Assembly: GCA_919902475.1 (NCBI GenBank)
Contig: CAKKRA010000173.1
Span: forward strand, 1-17,855
Source: Nitrospiria bacterium
GTDB lineage: Bacteria > Nitrospirota > CAKKRA01 > 9FT-COMBO-42-15
Length of the DNA: 17,855 bases
Reading direction: 5' to 3'
Shown here: positions 1-6,333 of the stretch, piece after piece
Numbering within the stretch: the stretch's first letter is position 1
Layout: every line of letters begins with the position of its first letter
Translations under genes and position numbers: made by a program
The notes under the pieces: model-generated
What the model was told of the DNA's origin: nothing
What the model saw: only the letters and a program-made list of their open reading frames with translations
Databases searched by the model: none

Positions 1-273
1 GTCTGTAACCTTTGCTGACTTAACATTATCAGAAAGGTTGCCCCTCAGAAGCATTCCGCAGTCAGGGGAATCAGTGGTTTTTGTGCTGCCATCCTTTAAT
101 TCTATCACAAAATTCCCTTTTCCGCCCTTAATAACATTCATGTTGCATACCTCGCACTTCATGCCGCTTTGCATCTCCGCACCCTGGCCATGCTCTATTG
201 CATTAACTGCTGAAAAGTAATTTATAAAGGCTGATATAAGAAATAAAGATACTATTGTTTTTGTAAATCTCAT
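1..273 (-). CDS. NosL-like exported CxxCxM protein (partial, 3' end outside window)
   Basis: The frame is open from an ATG at 273 to the window edge, giving 91 residues with no stop, so the C-terminus is missing. The start is supported by GGAGG at 280-284, six bases upstream. Residues 1-25 look like a Sec signal peptide (basic start, hydrophobic core, AVNA before the likely cut). There is no lipobox cysteine. The mature part begins with a C40-x-x-C43-x-M45 motif, then a beta-rich stretch with a DG turn (61-62) and a further Cys at 72. A CxxCxM motif followed by such a stretch resembles NosL, the copper-binding accessory protein of nitrous oxide reductase, and related metal-handling proteins. 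No nos genes are visible here, so copper binding is an inference from the motif. It lies downstream of another small exported Cys protein on the same strand. Sure that it is a gene; moderately sure of the family. Confidence 0.6.
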   Translation of the reverse strand, partial: MRFTKTIVSLFLISAFINYFSAVNAIEHGQGAEMQSGMKCEVCNMNVIKGGKGNFVIELKDGSTKTTDSPDCGMLLRGNLSDNVKSAKVTD

Positions 274-301
274 TTTAATCCTCCAATGTTTTAGTTGAAT
301 T

Positions 302-391
302 GTTGATTAAGTTGATTAGGTTAAATATGTTGAGCGCTTAAATAACGCAAGCTAATAAATCCAATCAACCAATAAACATAATCAACTTAAT
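302..391. repeat. Imperfect inverted repeat with internal direct repeat, intergenic
   Basis: A perfect 13-base inverted repeat has arms at 306-318 (ATTAAGTTGATTA) and 379-391. The 8-mer GTTGATTA also occurs twice in direct order at 302-309 and 311-318. The element fills much of the 194-bp gap between the two small exported-protein genes. It could be a short palindromic repeat or a transcript hairpin upstream of the NosL-like gene. No T-run follows either arm, so it is not called as a terminator. Confidence 0.6.
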
Positions 392-467
392 TACAGTCTT
401 CTGTAAATTGCAGCACTGTGGTTGAAACAATTCAGTGTATGCTGCGTATATTTATAATCTAAGATGT

Positions 468-902
468 TTAAGAATGGAGCCTGCTTGGCGGTCTTTCAAG
501 GAATGAAATAACTGTTTGTGATAAAATTGTTGAATAGTTAAAATTAAGAAGTGAAACCGTTATATCCTGATTCAGGGGATATTTGCTTAACAGATACGGA
601 TCACCAGATGATGATGCTTGAGTTTTAGAGGTATTATCATGACAGTCTGCAGGACCTATCCTGCATTGAAAGTGGTCTGTAAGGTTCTTTTTCTTTATCT
701 CCCTTAAATGATGGGGACATAAGACCTTTTCGCTTTCTTTCGCCATGGAAGGGCTAAGATTGCAAAAAAAGTTGCAATACGGCGCTGGTTCTATTTTCTC
801 CTCTGCTTTCTCAATAGCATAGACAACCGGAACAGAAAAATTCAAGATTAAAACTAATAAGAGGACAAAAGAGATTACAAGCTTTTCACCCTTTGTTACC
901 AT
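468..902 (-). CDS. Unrecognised small exported cysteine/histidine protein
   Basis: This is a 144-residue protein I do not recognise. Residues 8-29 form a hydrophobic segment ending VVYA, which reads as a Sec signal peptide or an N-terminal anchor. The region after it is rich in potential metal ligands: Cys 43, 47, 62, 80 and 87, with His 64, 65, 77 and 88, including C43-x3-C47 and C62-P-H-H. The last 50 residues lack Cys and are Ser/Leu-rich. The ATG at 902 has no Shine-Dalgarno sequence, but a TTGACA box lies just upstream (see the promoter entry), so the message may be nearly leaderless. The next gene downstream encodes an exported CxxCxM protein, and together they suggest a role in metal or redox handling in the envelope. 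That role is inference only. The signal peptide and the ligand clustering favour a real gene. Confidence 0.6.
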   Translation of the reverse strand: MVTKGEKLVISFVLLLVLILNFSVPVVYAIEKAEEKIEPAPYCNFFCNLSPSMAKESEKVLCPHHLREIKKKNLTDHFQCRIGPADCHDNTSKTQASSSGDPYLLSKYPLNQDITVSLLNFNYSTILSQTVISFLERPPSRLHS

Positions 903-911
903 ACATAATAT

Positions 912-939
912 GATATAACCTATAAAGCATCTCTGTCAA
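912..939 (-). promoter_or_regulatory. Candidate sigma70 promoter for the small exported-protein gene
   Basis: On the minus strand a perfect TTGACA (934-939) is followed after 16 bases by TATATC (912-917, 4 of 6 matches to TATAAT). Transcription would start around 905, only a few bases before the ATG at 902. The neighbouring positions are very AT-rich, so the exact -10 hexamer is uncertain. Confidence 0.45.
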
Positions 940-974
940 GTCAAAAACCTTAAGGATATATAATTAATACAGGA

Positions 975-1259
975 TCACGCCTTTTTGTCCACCATCTCTT
1001 TCAGCTCCTTGCCAGCCTTAAAAAAAGGAACCCTTTTTGCAGGCACACTGACAGAAACACCGGTTTTAGGATTTCTGCCGTCTCTCTGCCTTCTCTGCCT
1101 TATCCTGAAACTGCCAAACCCCCTTATTTCTATCTTATTGCCTTTTGCAAGCGATTCCTTGATGCTGTTAAATACACTGTTGACTATAACCTCTGTCTGC
1201 CTCTTTGTTAACCCCTGAATCTTCTCAGATACCCTTTCTATTAATTCCGCCTTTGTCAT
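975..1259 (-). CDS. ihfB: Integration host factor beta / HU-family DNA-bending protein
   Basis: This 94-residue protein has the full HU/IHF fold length (family about 90-100). The N-terminal helices are residues 3-40. The stretch EIRGFGSF (44-51) is followed by the DNA-wrapping arm with GRNPKTG (61-67), in which Pro64 is the residue that intercalates into DNA. EIRGFGSF is the form typical of IHF beta; HU proteins more often have a VGFGTF form. IHF beta is therefore preferred, but a homodimeric HU-like role cannot be excluded because no alpha subunit is in view. The ATG at 1259 follows GAGGAGG at good spacing. IHF bends DNA at promoters and in recombination. In related genomes an ihfB/himD gene follows rpsA and sppA, matching the order here. 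A 102-bp gap with a palindromic repeat separates it from sppA. Confidence 0.92.
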   Translation of the reverse strand: MTKAELIERVSEKIQGLTKRQTEVIVNSVFNSIKESLAKGNKIEIRGFGSFRIRQRRQRDGRNPKTGVSVSVPAKRVPFFKAGKELKEMVDKKA

Positions 1260-1301
1260 ACCTCTTACCTCCTCAGGCTAAAAAAAGGTTAATAAGCTTT
1301 T

Positions 1302-1367
1302 TAGGCAATAGGCAGTAGGCAATAGGCTTTTGGCTTTAGCCTATCGCCTTTAGCCTTTAGCCTAAAG
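1302..1367. repeat. Palindromic AGGCAATAGG/TTTAGCC repeat between sppA and ihfB
   Basis: The 12-mer TAGGCAATAGGC occurs twice in direct order (1302-1313 and 1316-1327). The second copy pairs with 1339-1349 (one mismatch in 11) to form a stem with an 11-base loop. Three TTTAGCC units follow (1335-1341, 1349-1355, 1356-1362). The last of these contains the stop codon of sppA (TAG on the minus strand, 1362-1364). There is no T-run on the minus strand directly after the stem. Confidence 0.75.
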
Positions 1368-2246
1368 TAGATAGCGATATTGCAGGTTCGTATAACTTCC
1401 TTTCCTTAATCTCTCTCCAATATCCCCCCAGAATTCTTCCTTTAACAGATCTAATATAGAAAAATCCATCCTCTTTTCAATTATACCAGGCTCGCCTTTT
1501 ATCCCGGCGAGTCTTGCGGTTATATTAATTGCATCCTGCATTGTCCCAAGCTCATCAACTAATTTTAATTCCTTTGCCTGTCTGCCTGTAAATATCCTTC
1601 CGTCAGCTAATTCCTTAACAGCCTCAGGCTTCATCTTTCTTCCATCTGCCACAGCGCTGATAAACTGCGCATATACATCATCAATTATGGCCTGAAGAAG
1701 CTCTTTTTCATCCTTTGTAATGCTCCTGAACGGAGAGCCTATATCCTTGTGCTTCCCGCTTTTTATTATTACGCCTTCAACACCAATCTTCTTAAAGAGT
1801 CCTTCTAAGTTTGCAAATTCCATTATAACTCCAATGCTGCCTGTTAATGTGCCGGGATTTGCAACAATCCAGTCAGATGCGCAGGCAACATAATAGCCTC
1901 CTGATGCAGCAACAGTGCCCATTGAAGCCACAACCTTTTTCTGCTTCTTCTCCTTAAGCCATTTCAGCTCCTCGTATATCTCCTGTGATGCAACTACACC
2001 GCCGCCGGGGCTGTCTATTCTTACAATGACAGCCTTTACAGAAGGATTATCTGCATATTTTCTGATTTCCCTGACAGTGCTTTTAGAATCAACAATAACC
2101 CCTTTTATATTTATTATTGCAATCTTCTCTCCGCCTATGCCCATCTTGCCGCCCATGAGCATCGTAGTTCCAAAGGATATTAGAAACACAACTACAACAA
2201 GGGATACAAATATAATAATTCCAATAATTAAAGGCTTTCTTTTCAT
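1362..2246 (-). CDS. sppA: Signal peptide peptidase SppA, short form
   Basis: A 294-residue membrane-anchored serine protease of the S49 (ClpP-like) family, which cleaves leftover signal peptides in the membrane. Residues 7-26 form one N-terminal transmembrane segment. The protease core includes RIDSPGGG (76-83), the nucleophile Ser115 in AASGGYY, and a general base that by spacing should be Lys167 in KDIGSP. The Ser-to-Lys distance of 52 matches my recollection of Bacillus SppA (Ser147/Lys199). The length fits the short, single-domain form rather than the roughly 600-residue E. coli form. The ATG at 2246 lies three bases after the rpsA stop, and its AGGAGG is inside the last codons of rpsA, which implies translational coupling. 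The TAG stop lies in an intergenic repeat, so the last few residues may not be ancestral. Confidence 0.95.
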   Translation of the reverse strand: MKRKPLIIGIIIFVSLVVVVFLISFGTTMLMGGKMGIGGEKIAIINIKGVIVDSKSTVREIRKYADNPSVKAVIVRIDSPGGGVVASQEIYEELKWLKEKKQKKVVASMGTVAASGGYYVACASDWIVANPGTLTGSIGVIMEFANLEGLFKKIGVEGVIIKSGKHKDIGSPFRSITKDEKELLQAIIDDVYAQFISAVADGRKMKPEAVKELADGRIFTGRQAKELKLVDELGTMQDAINITARLAGIKGEPGIIEKRMDFSILDLLKEEFWGDIGERLRKGSYTNLQYRYLL

Positions 2247-2249
2247 TTT

Positions 2250-4034
2250 TTAATCCTCCTGCTGCCCTTCCTCCTTTTTATCCGAAACCTTCCTTGCTAC
2301 AGCGCCAAGACTTTGATCAATATCTCCCTGCGATTTCAAATAGTCATCGACATCTGCCTTTTCCATATCCCTTTTATACAGCTTTATGCTAAGACCGATC
2401 TTTATTTCATTCTTGTCAACCTTTGCAACCTTTGCTGTTATCTCAGAGCCGACAGAAAACTCAGTCTCAACTTTAGCAGGCGGTTCAATACCTGTCTCAG
2501 AAGAATGGATAAGGGCATCAACCCCGTCCTCTAATTCAACGAAAACCCCAAAGTCTGTTACCTTGACAACCTTGCCTTTTACTACAGTTCCAACCTTATA
2601 TTTTTCCGGTATCTCCTTTTCCCATGGATCAGGTGTAAGCTGTTTTATGCCGAGTGAAATGCGCTCCTTTTCAATGTCAATCTTCAATACAACAGTCTCT
2701 ACCTTCTGGCCTTTTTTCAGCATCTCAGACGGGTGTTTTATGTGTTTTGTCCATGAAATGTCAGAAACATGAATCAGGCCGTCAATCCCCTCCTCAAGTC
2801 CTATAAAGGCGCCAAACTCAGTAAGGTTCTTTATCTTGCCCTCTATCTTTGTGCCAACAGGATATTTACTCTTCACTATTTCCCATGGATTTGGAATAAT
2901 CTGCTTCATGCCAAGGGATATCCTTCTATTCTCCTTATCTATTGACAAAACAACAGCCTCAACCATGTCTCCTATTGAAACAACCTTTGAAGGATGCTTA
3001 ACATCATGCGTCCATGACATCTCTGAAACATGAATTAATCCCTCAACACCATGTTCAAGCTCAATAAAGGCGCCGTAATCTGTCAGACTTACTACCTTGC
3101 CCTTAACCTTTGTATTAGGAATGTACCTTTTATCAGCCTCTTTCCATGGGTCATCGGACAACTGCTTCAAGCCAAGTGAAACCCTTTGTGTTCCCTTATC
3201 ATATTTTAGCACTATTACATTAATCTTGCTGCCGATAGAAAAAAGCTCAGAAGGATGATTTACCCTTCCCCATGACATATCAGTAATATGAAGCAGTCCG
3301 TCTATGCCGCCTAAATCAACAAAAGCGCCGTATTCGGTAATATTTTTTACAACACCATCAACAACCCTGCCTTCGTCCAGTGTTTCAACAAGCCTCTTGC
3401 GGGTTGTATCTCTGCTCTCTTCTAAGACCGCCCTTCTTGATAAAACGATGTTTCCCCTCTTGCTGTTCATCTTAATAATGCGCATTGGAAATGTCTGCCC
3501 TATTAATCTATCCATATCTCTTACAGGCCTGAGGTCTATCTGCGAACCAGGCAGAAATGCCTTTACTCCTATATCAACAGTCATTCCGCCCTTTATCCTT
3601 GATATTATCTTGCCCTTAACTATTTCATTATTCCTATACGCCTTTTCAACGTCATCCCACACCTTTACCTTATCTGCCTTTTCCTTTGAAAGAATAAGGT
3701 TGCCCTCGCTGTCTTCGTGCTCCTCCAAATATACATTAATCTCATCGCCAACCTTTATCTTAGAGAGGTCGTCGCCTGTAAATTCCTGTATGGGAATTAT
3801 GCCCTCTGACTTAAAGCCGATGTCAACCATTACACCGTCATTATGTACTGCCATTACCCTTCCCTTTACAATAGTGCCCTCTTCTATCTTGGTAAAGGAC
3901 TCATCATAAAGCCTGTCCAGCTCGTTGCCCTGCTTACTATCCGCGGATATCTCCTCTCCCTCTTCAAAATCGTCCTTGAACTTGATATACCCCTTCTTTG
4001 GTATATTCCTGCTACCCTCTTCTTTATCCATCAT
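2250..4034 (-). CDS. rpsA: 30S ribosomal protein S1, six S1 repeats
   Basis: S1 brings mRNA to the 30S subunit through repeated OB-fold RNA-binding domains. From the ATG at 4034 the protein has 594 residues. Six S1 domains can be read at about residues 52-118, 137-201, 222-291, 307-377, 394-464 and 480-552. The first two are divergent and ribosome-facing in known S1 proteins. Domains 3-5 carry the G-A-F-(V/I) and (G)LIH(V/I)-S-(D/E) signatures, and domain 6 a variant (GVFVEL, ALIHSSE). The C-terminus is a charged tail. Choice of start: an in-frame GTG at 4046 would add four residues, but it lies inside the AGGAGGT (4045-4051). The ATG at 4034 sits ten bases after that site and is preferred; the ATG at 4031 is also possible. 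It begins five bases after the ispH stop, an ispH-rpsA coupling also seen in other bacteria. Confidence 0.96.
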   Translation of the reverse strand: MMDKEEGSRNIPKKGYIKFKDDFEEGEEISADSKQGNELDRLYDESFTKIEEGTIVKGRVMAVHNDGVMVDIGFKSEGIIPIQEFTGDDLSKIKVGDEINVYLEEHEDSEGNLILSKEKADKVKVWDDVEKAYRNNEIVKGKIISRIKGGMTVDIGVKAFLPGSQIDLRPVRDMDRLIGQTFPMRIIKMNSKRGNIVLSRRAVLEESRDTTRKRLVETLDEGRVVDGVVKNITEYGAFVDLGGIDGLLHITDMSWGRVNHPSELFSIGSKINVIVLKYDKGTQRVSLGLKQLSDDPWKEADKRYIPNTKVKGKVVSLTDYGAFIELEHGVEGLIHVSEMSWTHDVKHPSKVVSIGDMVEAVVLSIDKENRRISLGMKQIIPNPWEIVKSKYPVGTKIEGKIKNLTEFGAFIGLEEGIDGLIHVSDISWTKHIKHPSEMLKKGQKVETVVLKIDIEKERISLGIKQLTPDPWEKEIPEKYKVGTVVKGKVVKVTDFGVFVELEDGVDALIHSSETGIEPPAKVETEFSVGSEITAKVAKVDKNEIKIGLSIKLYKRDMEKADVDDYLKSQGDIDQSLGAVARKVSDKKEEGQQED

Positions 4035-4039
4035 TATTA

Positions 4040-4909
4040 TCAGCACCTCCTAATGGTATTCTGTTCCATCTTTTCATTAACTGTTCCTAATCTATGAACA
4101 ATCTCTTCAATTATCCAGTCAGGTGTTGACGCACCTGCTGTAATACCGACCCTGTTTACACCCCTAAACCACTCCTCATTAATTTCATCAGCTACCTCAA
4201 TATGATATACCTTGTTAAGCTCTTCTTTACATATTGCAGCGAGCCTTGTTGTGTTAGCGCTGTTCCTGCCGCCCACTACAAGCATTAAATCAACATCTCT
4301 TGCTATCTCCTGCGCCTCTTCCTGCCTGATGCTTGTGGCATCGCATATTGTATTCAGAATTTTTACTTCCATCGCGCTTTTTAAGGACTCGTCTATTACC
4401 TTTAAGAGATTTGCCCTTGACTGGGTTGTCTGGCTGATTATGCCGACCTTCTTATTTCTTACAAGCTCGCTTATTCCTTCGCCTGTTTCTGTAACAATAA
4501 CACCTTCCCCAGCATAACCAATAATGCTTTTAACCTCAGGATGTTTTTCATCACCAACAATGATTATCTGATAACCTTCATCCTTTAACTGAGTAGCATA
4601 TCTCTGGGCCTTCTTTACGAATGGACAGGTTGCATCAATGATTCTGTTTCCATTTTTATTGATATCTTCAATAACCTTAGGCGTGACGCCATGGGATCGC
4701 AGTATAACCACACCATTTGAAATATCATTAGATGATTCTACTGCATTAACCCCCTCTTCTGCAAGCTTTTTTACAACCTGCGGGTTATGTATTATAGGGC
4801 CCAATGTATAAACATCCTTTCCATAATCCTTAGCTGTATCAAAGGCAAGCTTAATCGCCCTCTTTACGCCAAAGCAAAAGCCTGCATTTTTTGCAATTAT
4901 AATTTCCAT
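4040..4909 (-). CDS. ispH: 4-hydroxy-3-methylbut-2-enyl diphosphate reductase (LytB/IspH)
   Basis: The last enzyme of the MEP isoprenoid pathway: a cytoplasmic iron-sulfur protein that converts HMBPP to IPP and DMAPP. All expected residues are visible in 289 amino acids: cluster cysteines 12 (FCFGVKRA), 95 (DATCPFV) and 189 (NTICDAT); substrate-binding His41, His73 (RSHGV) and His123; Glu125 in KHPEV; the GGRNSANT loop (213-220); and the TAGASTPDW segment (257-265). The length is close to the usual 310-320. The ATG at 4909 overlaps the end of plsC by 13 bases and has GGAG just upstream, so translation is probably coupled. Its presence shows that the organism uses the MEP route for isoprenoids. 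Confidence 0.97.
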   Translation of the reverse strand: MEIIIAKNAGFCFGVKRAIKLAFDTAKDYGKDVYTLGPIIHNPQVVKKLAEEGVNAVESSNDISNGVVILRSHGVTPKVIEDINKNGNRIIDATCPFVKKAQRYATQLKDEGYQIIIVGDEKHPEVKSIIGYAGEGVIVTETGEGISELVRNKKVGIISQTTQSRANLLKVIDESLKSAMEVKILNTICDATSIRQEEAQEIARDVDLMLVVGGRNSANTTRLAAICKEELNKVYHIEVADEINEEWFRGVNRVGITAGASTPDWIIEEIVHRLGTVNEKMEQNTIRRC

Positions 4910-5517
4910 GTCTCCTTCAATTCAGAAATCCCTTTCATTATCTCATTGGTGATATTATCAAACATTTTTTTATCACCCCTGTTCTTTTCTATCATCTCTG
5001 TGAAGTCTATTGGCTTTCCAAAAGCAACTGTCACCTTTTTAAACCTCAGCCTCTTTGAATCCCTTGGAAGCACATCTTCCGAGCCTTTTATAAACGCAGG
5101 GACAACAGGAGCGCCTGTAAGCGCTGCAACCAATCCTACACCAGGCATTCCCTTACCGAGCCTTCCATCCTTGCTCCTCGTGCCTTCAGGAAAGAGGAGC
5201 ATAGGCTCTCCCTTTTTTAATCTCCTTACTGCCTCCTTTATTGCGCCCCTGTCACCAGTGCCCCTTTTAACAGGGAACGACTTAAACCTTCTTAAAAACC
5301 ATGCAAAAACAGGATTACGAAAAAGGTCGTCACGGGCCATGAAATTTACCCTTCTGCATATTACACACCCTATAAAAGGCGGGTCAAAATAGCTCATATG
5401 ATTTGAAGCAATTATTACCCCGCCCTTTTTCGGTATATTGCTGTGGCCTATAACCTTTATCCTGAAAAAGAGCTTTGCAATTACAAAAAATATCAGATGA
5501 AAAATAGCATAGAACAT
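4897..5517 (-). CDS. plsC: 1-acyl-sn-glycerol-3-phosphate acyltransferase
   Basis: PlsC acylates lysophosphatidic acid to phosphatidic acid at the inner membrane. The 206-residue protein has a hydrophobic N-terminal segment (about 3-20). It then carries the acyltransferase motifs: block I NHMSYFD (39-45, catalytic His40 and Asp45), block III FPEGTRS (109-115) and block IV around PVVPAF. The length is slightly below the usual 230-250 but all motifs are complete. The gene overlaps ispH by 13 bases downstream. Upstream it is separated from cmk by a palindromic element whose edge contains the only purine-rich stretch (GAGGGGGA, about 5525-5534) that could serve as a distant ribosome-binding site. 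The ATG at 5517 is directly preceded by GAGAG. A PlsC gene between cmk and ispH is known from several lineages, but the repeat hints at a rearranged junction. Confidence 0.93.
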   Translation of the reverse strand: MFYAIFHLIFFVIAKLFFRIKVIGHSNIPKKGGVIIASNHMSYFDPPFIGCVICRRVNFMARDDLFRNPVFAWFLRRFKSFPVKRGTGDRGAIKEAVRRLKKGEPMLLFPEGTRSKDGRLGKGMPGVGLVAALTGAPVVPAFIKGSEDVLPRDSKRLRFKKVTVAFGKPIDFTEMIEKNRGDKKMFDNITNEIMKGISELKETWKL

Positions 5518-5528
5518 CTCTCAATATC

Positions 5529-5647
5529 CCCCTCACCCTACCCTCTCCCCAAAGGGGAGAGGGTATTTTTTTTATTCCCATTCCACCAAGAAAAGAGGAG
5601 ACTTCTTCATTTCCTCTCCCCGATGGGGAGAGGATTAAGGTGAGGGG
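5529..5647. repeat. 119-bp palindromic element with two GC-rich hairpins (MITE-like)
   Basis: The outer ends are an inverted repeat, CCCCTCACC at 5529-5537 and GGTGAGGGG at 5639-5647. Inside are two strong hairpins. One has perfect 12-base arms at 5539-5550 and 5554-5565 around AAA. The other has perfect 9-base arms at 5613-5621 and 5625-5633 around GAT. The type is familiar from many bacterial genomes, where chance translation gives peptides like LNPLPxGER. That is exactly what appears at the end of the cmk frame. No transposase is encoded. Confidence 0.88.
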
Positions 5648-6329
5648 TCTTTGCCTTTGCCTTTTTTTTGGAAATTTCATTCAACATCTTTTTTACCACA
5701 CCCTCTGCGTCAAGTCCTGTGGAGTCTATTACAATAGCATCTTCAGCAATGCAAAGAGGCGCTATATCCCTTTTTGAATCATTATAATCCCTTTTCTTAA
5801 TATCCTCTGTTGTATCCTCTAAGCTTACATTGTGGCCTTTTCCTTTAAGTTCAATATATCTCCTGCGTCCTCTCTCCTCATCAGAGGCTTTGAGAAAGAA
5901 TTTGACCTCTGCATCAGGAAATACAACAGTGCCGATGTCCCTGCCTTCAATTACAGCGCCGCCTTCTTTTCCAAACTGCCTCTGCAATTCCAGCAGCCTC
6001 TTTCTGACGCAGTGGACTGAAGACACCTTAGAAGACATCATACCTATTTCAGGCGTCCTGATATAGCTGTTGACATCTTTGCCATCTACATATACCCTCT
6101 GCTCGCTGTCAACAGCCCTGATTTTAATATCAGTTTTATTGCACATATCCTCTAATTGCGCCTCATCCTTTGAATCTATATTATTTTCCTTTACCTTCCA
6201 TGCAATAGCGCGATACAAGGCGCCTGTATCTACATATATATATCCAAGCCTCTTTGATAGAAGCTTAGAAGCAGTACTCTTGCCAGCGCCTGACGGGCCG
6301 TCTATTGCAATAATAAATTTCTCTCTCAA
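5607..6329 (-). CDS. cmk: Cytidylate kinase with repeat-derived C-terminal tail
   Basis: CMP/dCMP kinase: transfers phosphate from ATP to CMP or dCMP in the cytoplasm. In 240 residues the P-loop GPSGAGKST is at 11-19, DTGALYR at 34-40, the NMP-binding EGRDIGTVVFPDA at about 128-140, and the lid segment RDYNDSKRDIAPL downstream. The start is TTG at 6329, seven bases after a GGA ribosome site in the last codons of aroA and four bases beyond the aroA stop. No ATG or GTG lies between it and the P-loop. Residues 228-240 (TPHLNPLPIGERK) are encoded entirely within the palindromic element at 5529-5647, and the stop is inside that element. Without them the protein would have about 227 residues, the length I recall for E. 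coli Cmk. The catalytic core looks intact. Confidence 0.95.
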   Translation of the reverse strand: MREKFIIAIDGPSGAGKSTASKLLSKRLGYIYVDTGALYRAIAWKVKENNIDSKDEAQLEDMCNKTDIKIRAVDSEQRVYVDGKDVNSYIRTPEIGMMSSKVSSVHCVRKRLLELQRQFGKEGGAVIEGRDIGTVVFPDAEVKFFLKASDEERGRRRYIELKGKGHNVSLEDTTEDIKKRDYNDSKRDIAPLCIAEDAIVIDSTGLDAEGVVKKMLNEISKKKAKAKTPHLNPLPIGERK

Positions 6330-6333
6330 AGAG

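Noticed and set aside
940..974. Terminator after ihfB (CCTTAAGG followed by five T)
   Set aside because: The palindrome is 8 bases with no loop and cannot form a stable stem.
4035..4046. Upstream GTG start for rpsA (four extra residues)
   Set aside because: The GTG overlaps the AGGAGGT ribosome site itself; the ATG at 4034 has normal spacing.
4787..5392. 201-codon plus-strand open frame across the ispH-plsC junction
   Set aside because: It is antisense to two genes with complete catalytic motifs and its translation shows no recognisable domain; it is a shadow of the coding frames.
5539..5573. GC-rich hairpin followed by a T-run on the plus strand, like an intrinsic terminator
   Set aside because: No plus-strand gene ends here, and on the coding minus strand the run precedes the hairpin as A residues. 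The stem belongs to the palindromic element.
5384..5680. Minus-strand 98-codon frame across the palindromic element
   Set aside because: Its middle reads as chance translation of the repeat (LTLILSPSGRG, SPLWGEGRVRG), and it overlaps plsC and cmk in another frame.
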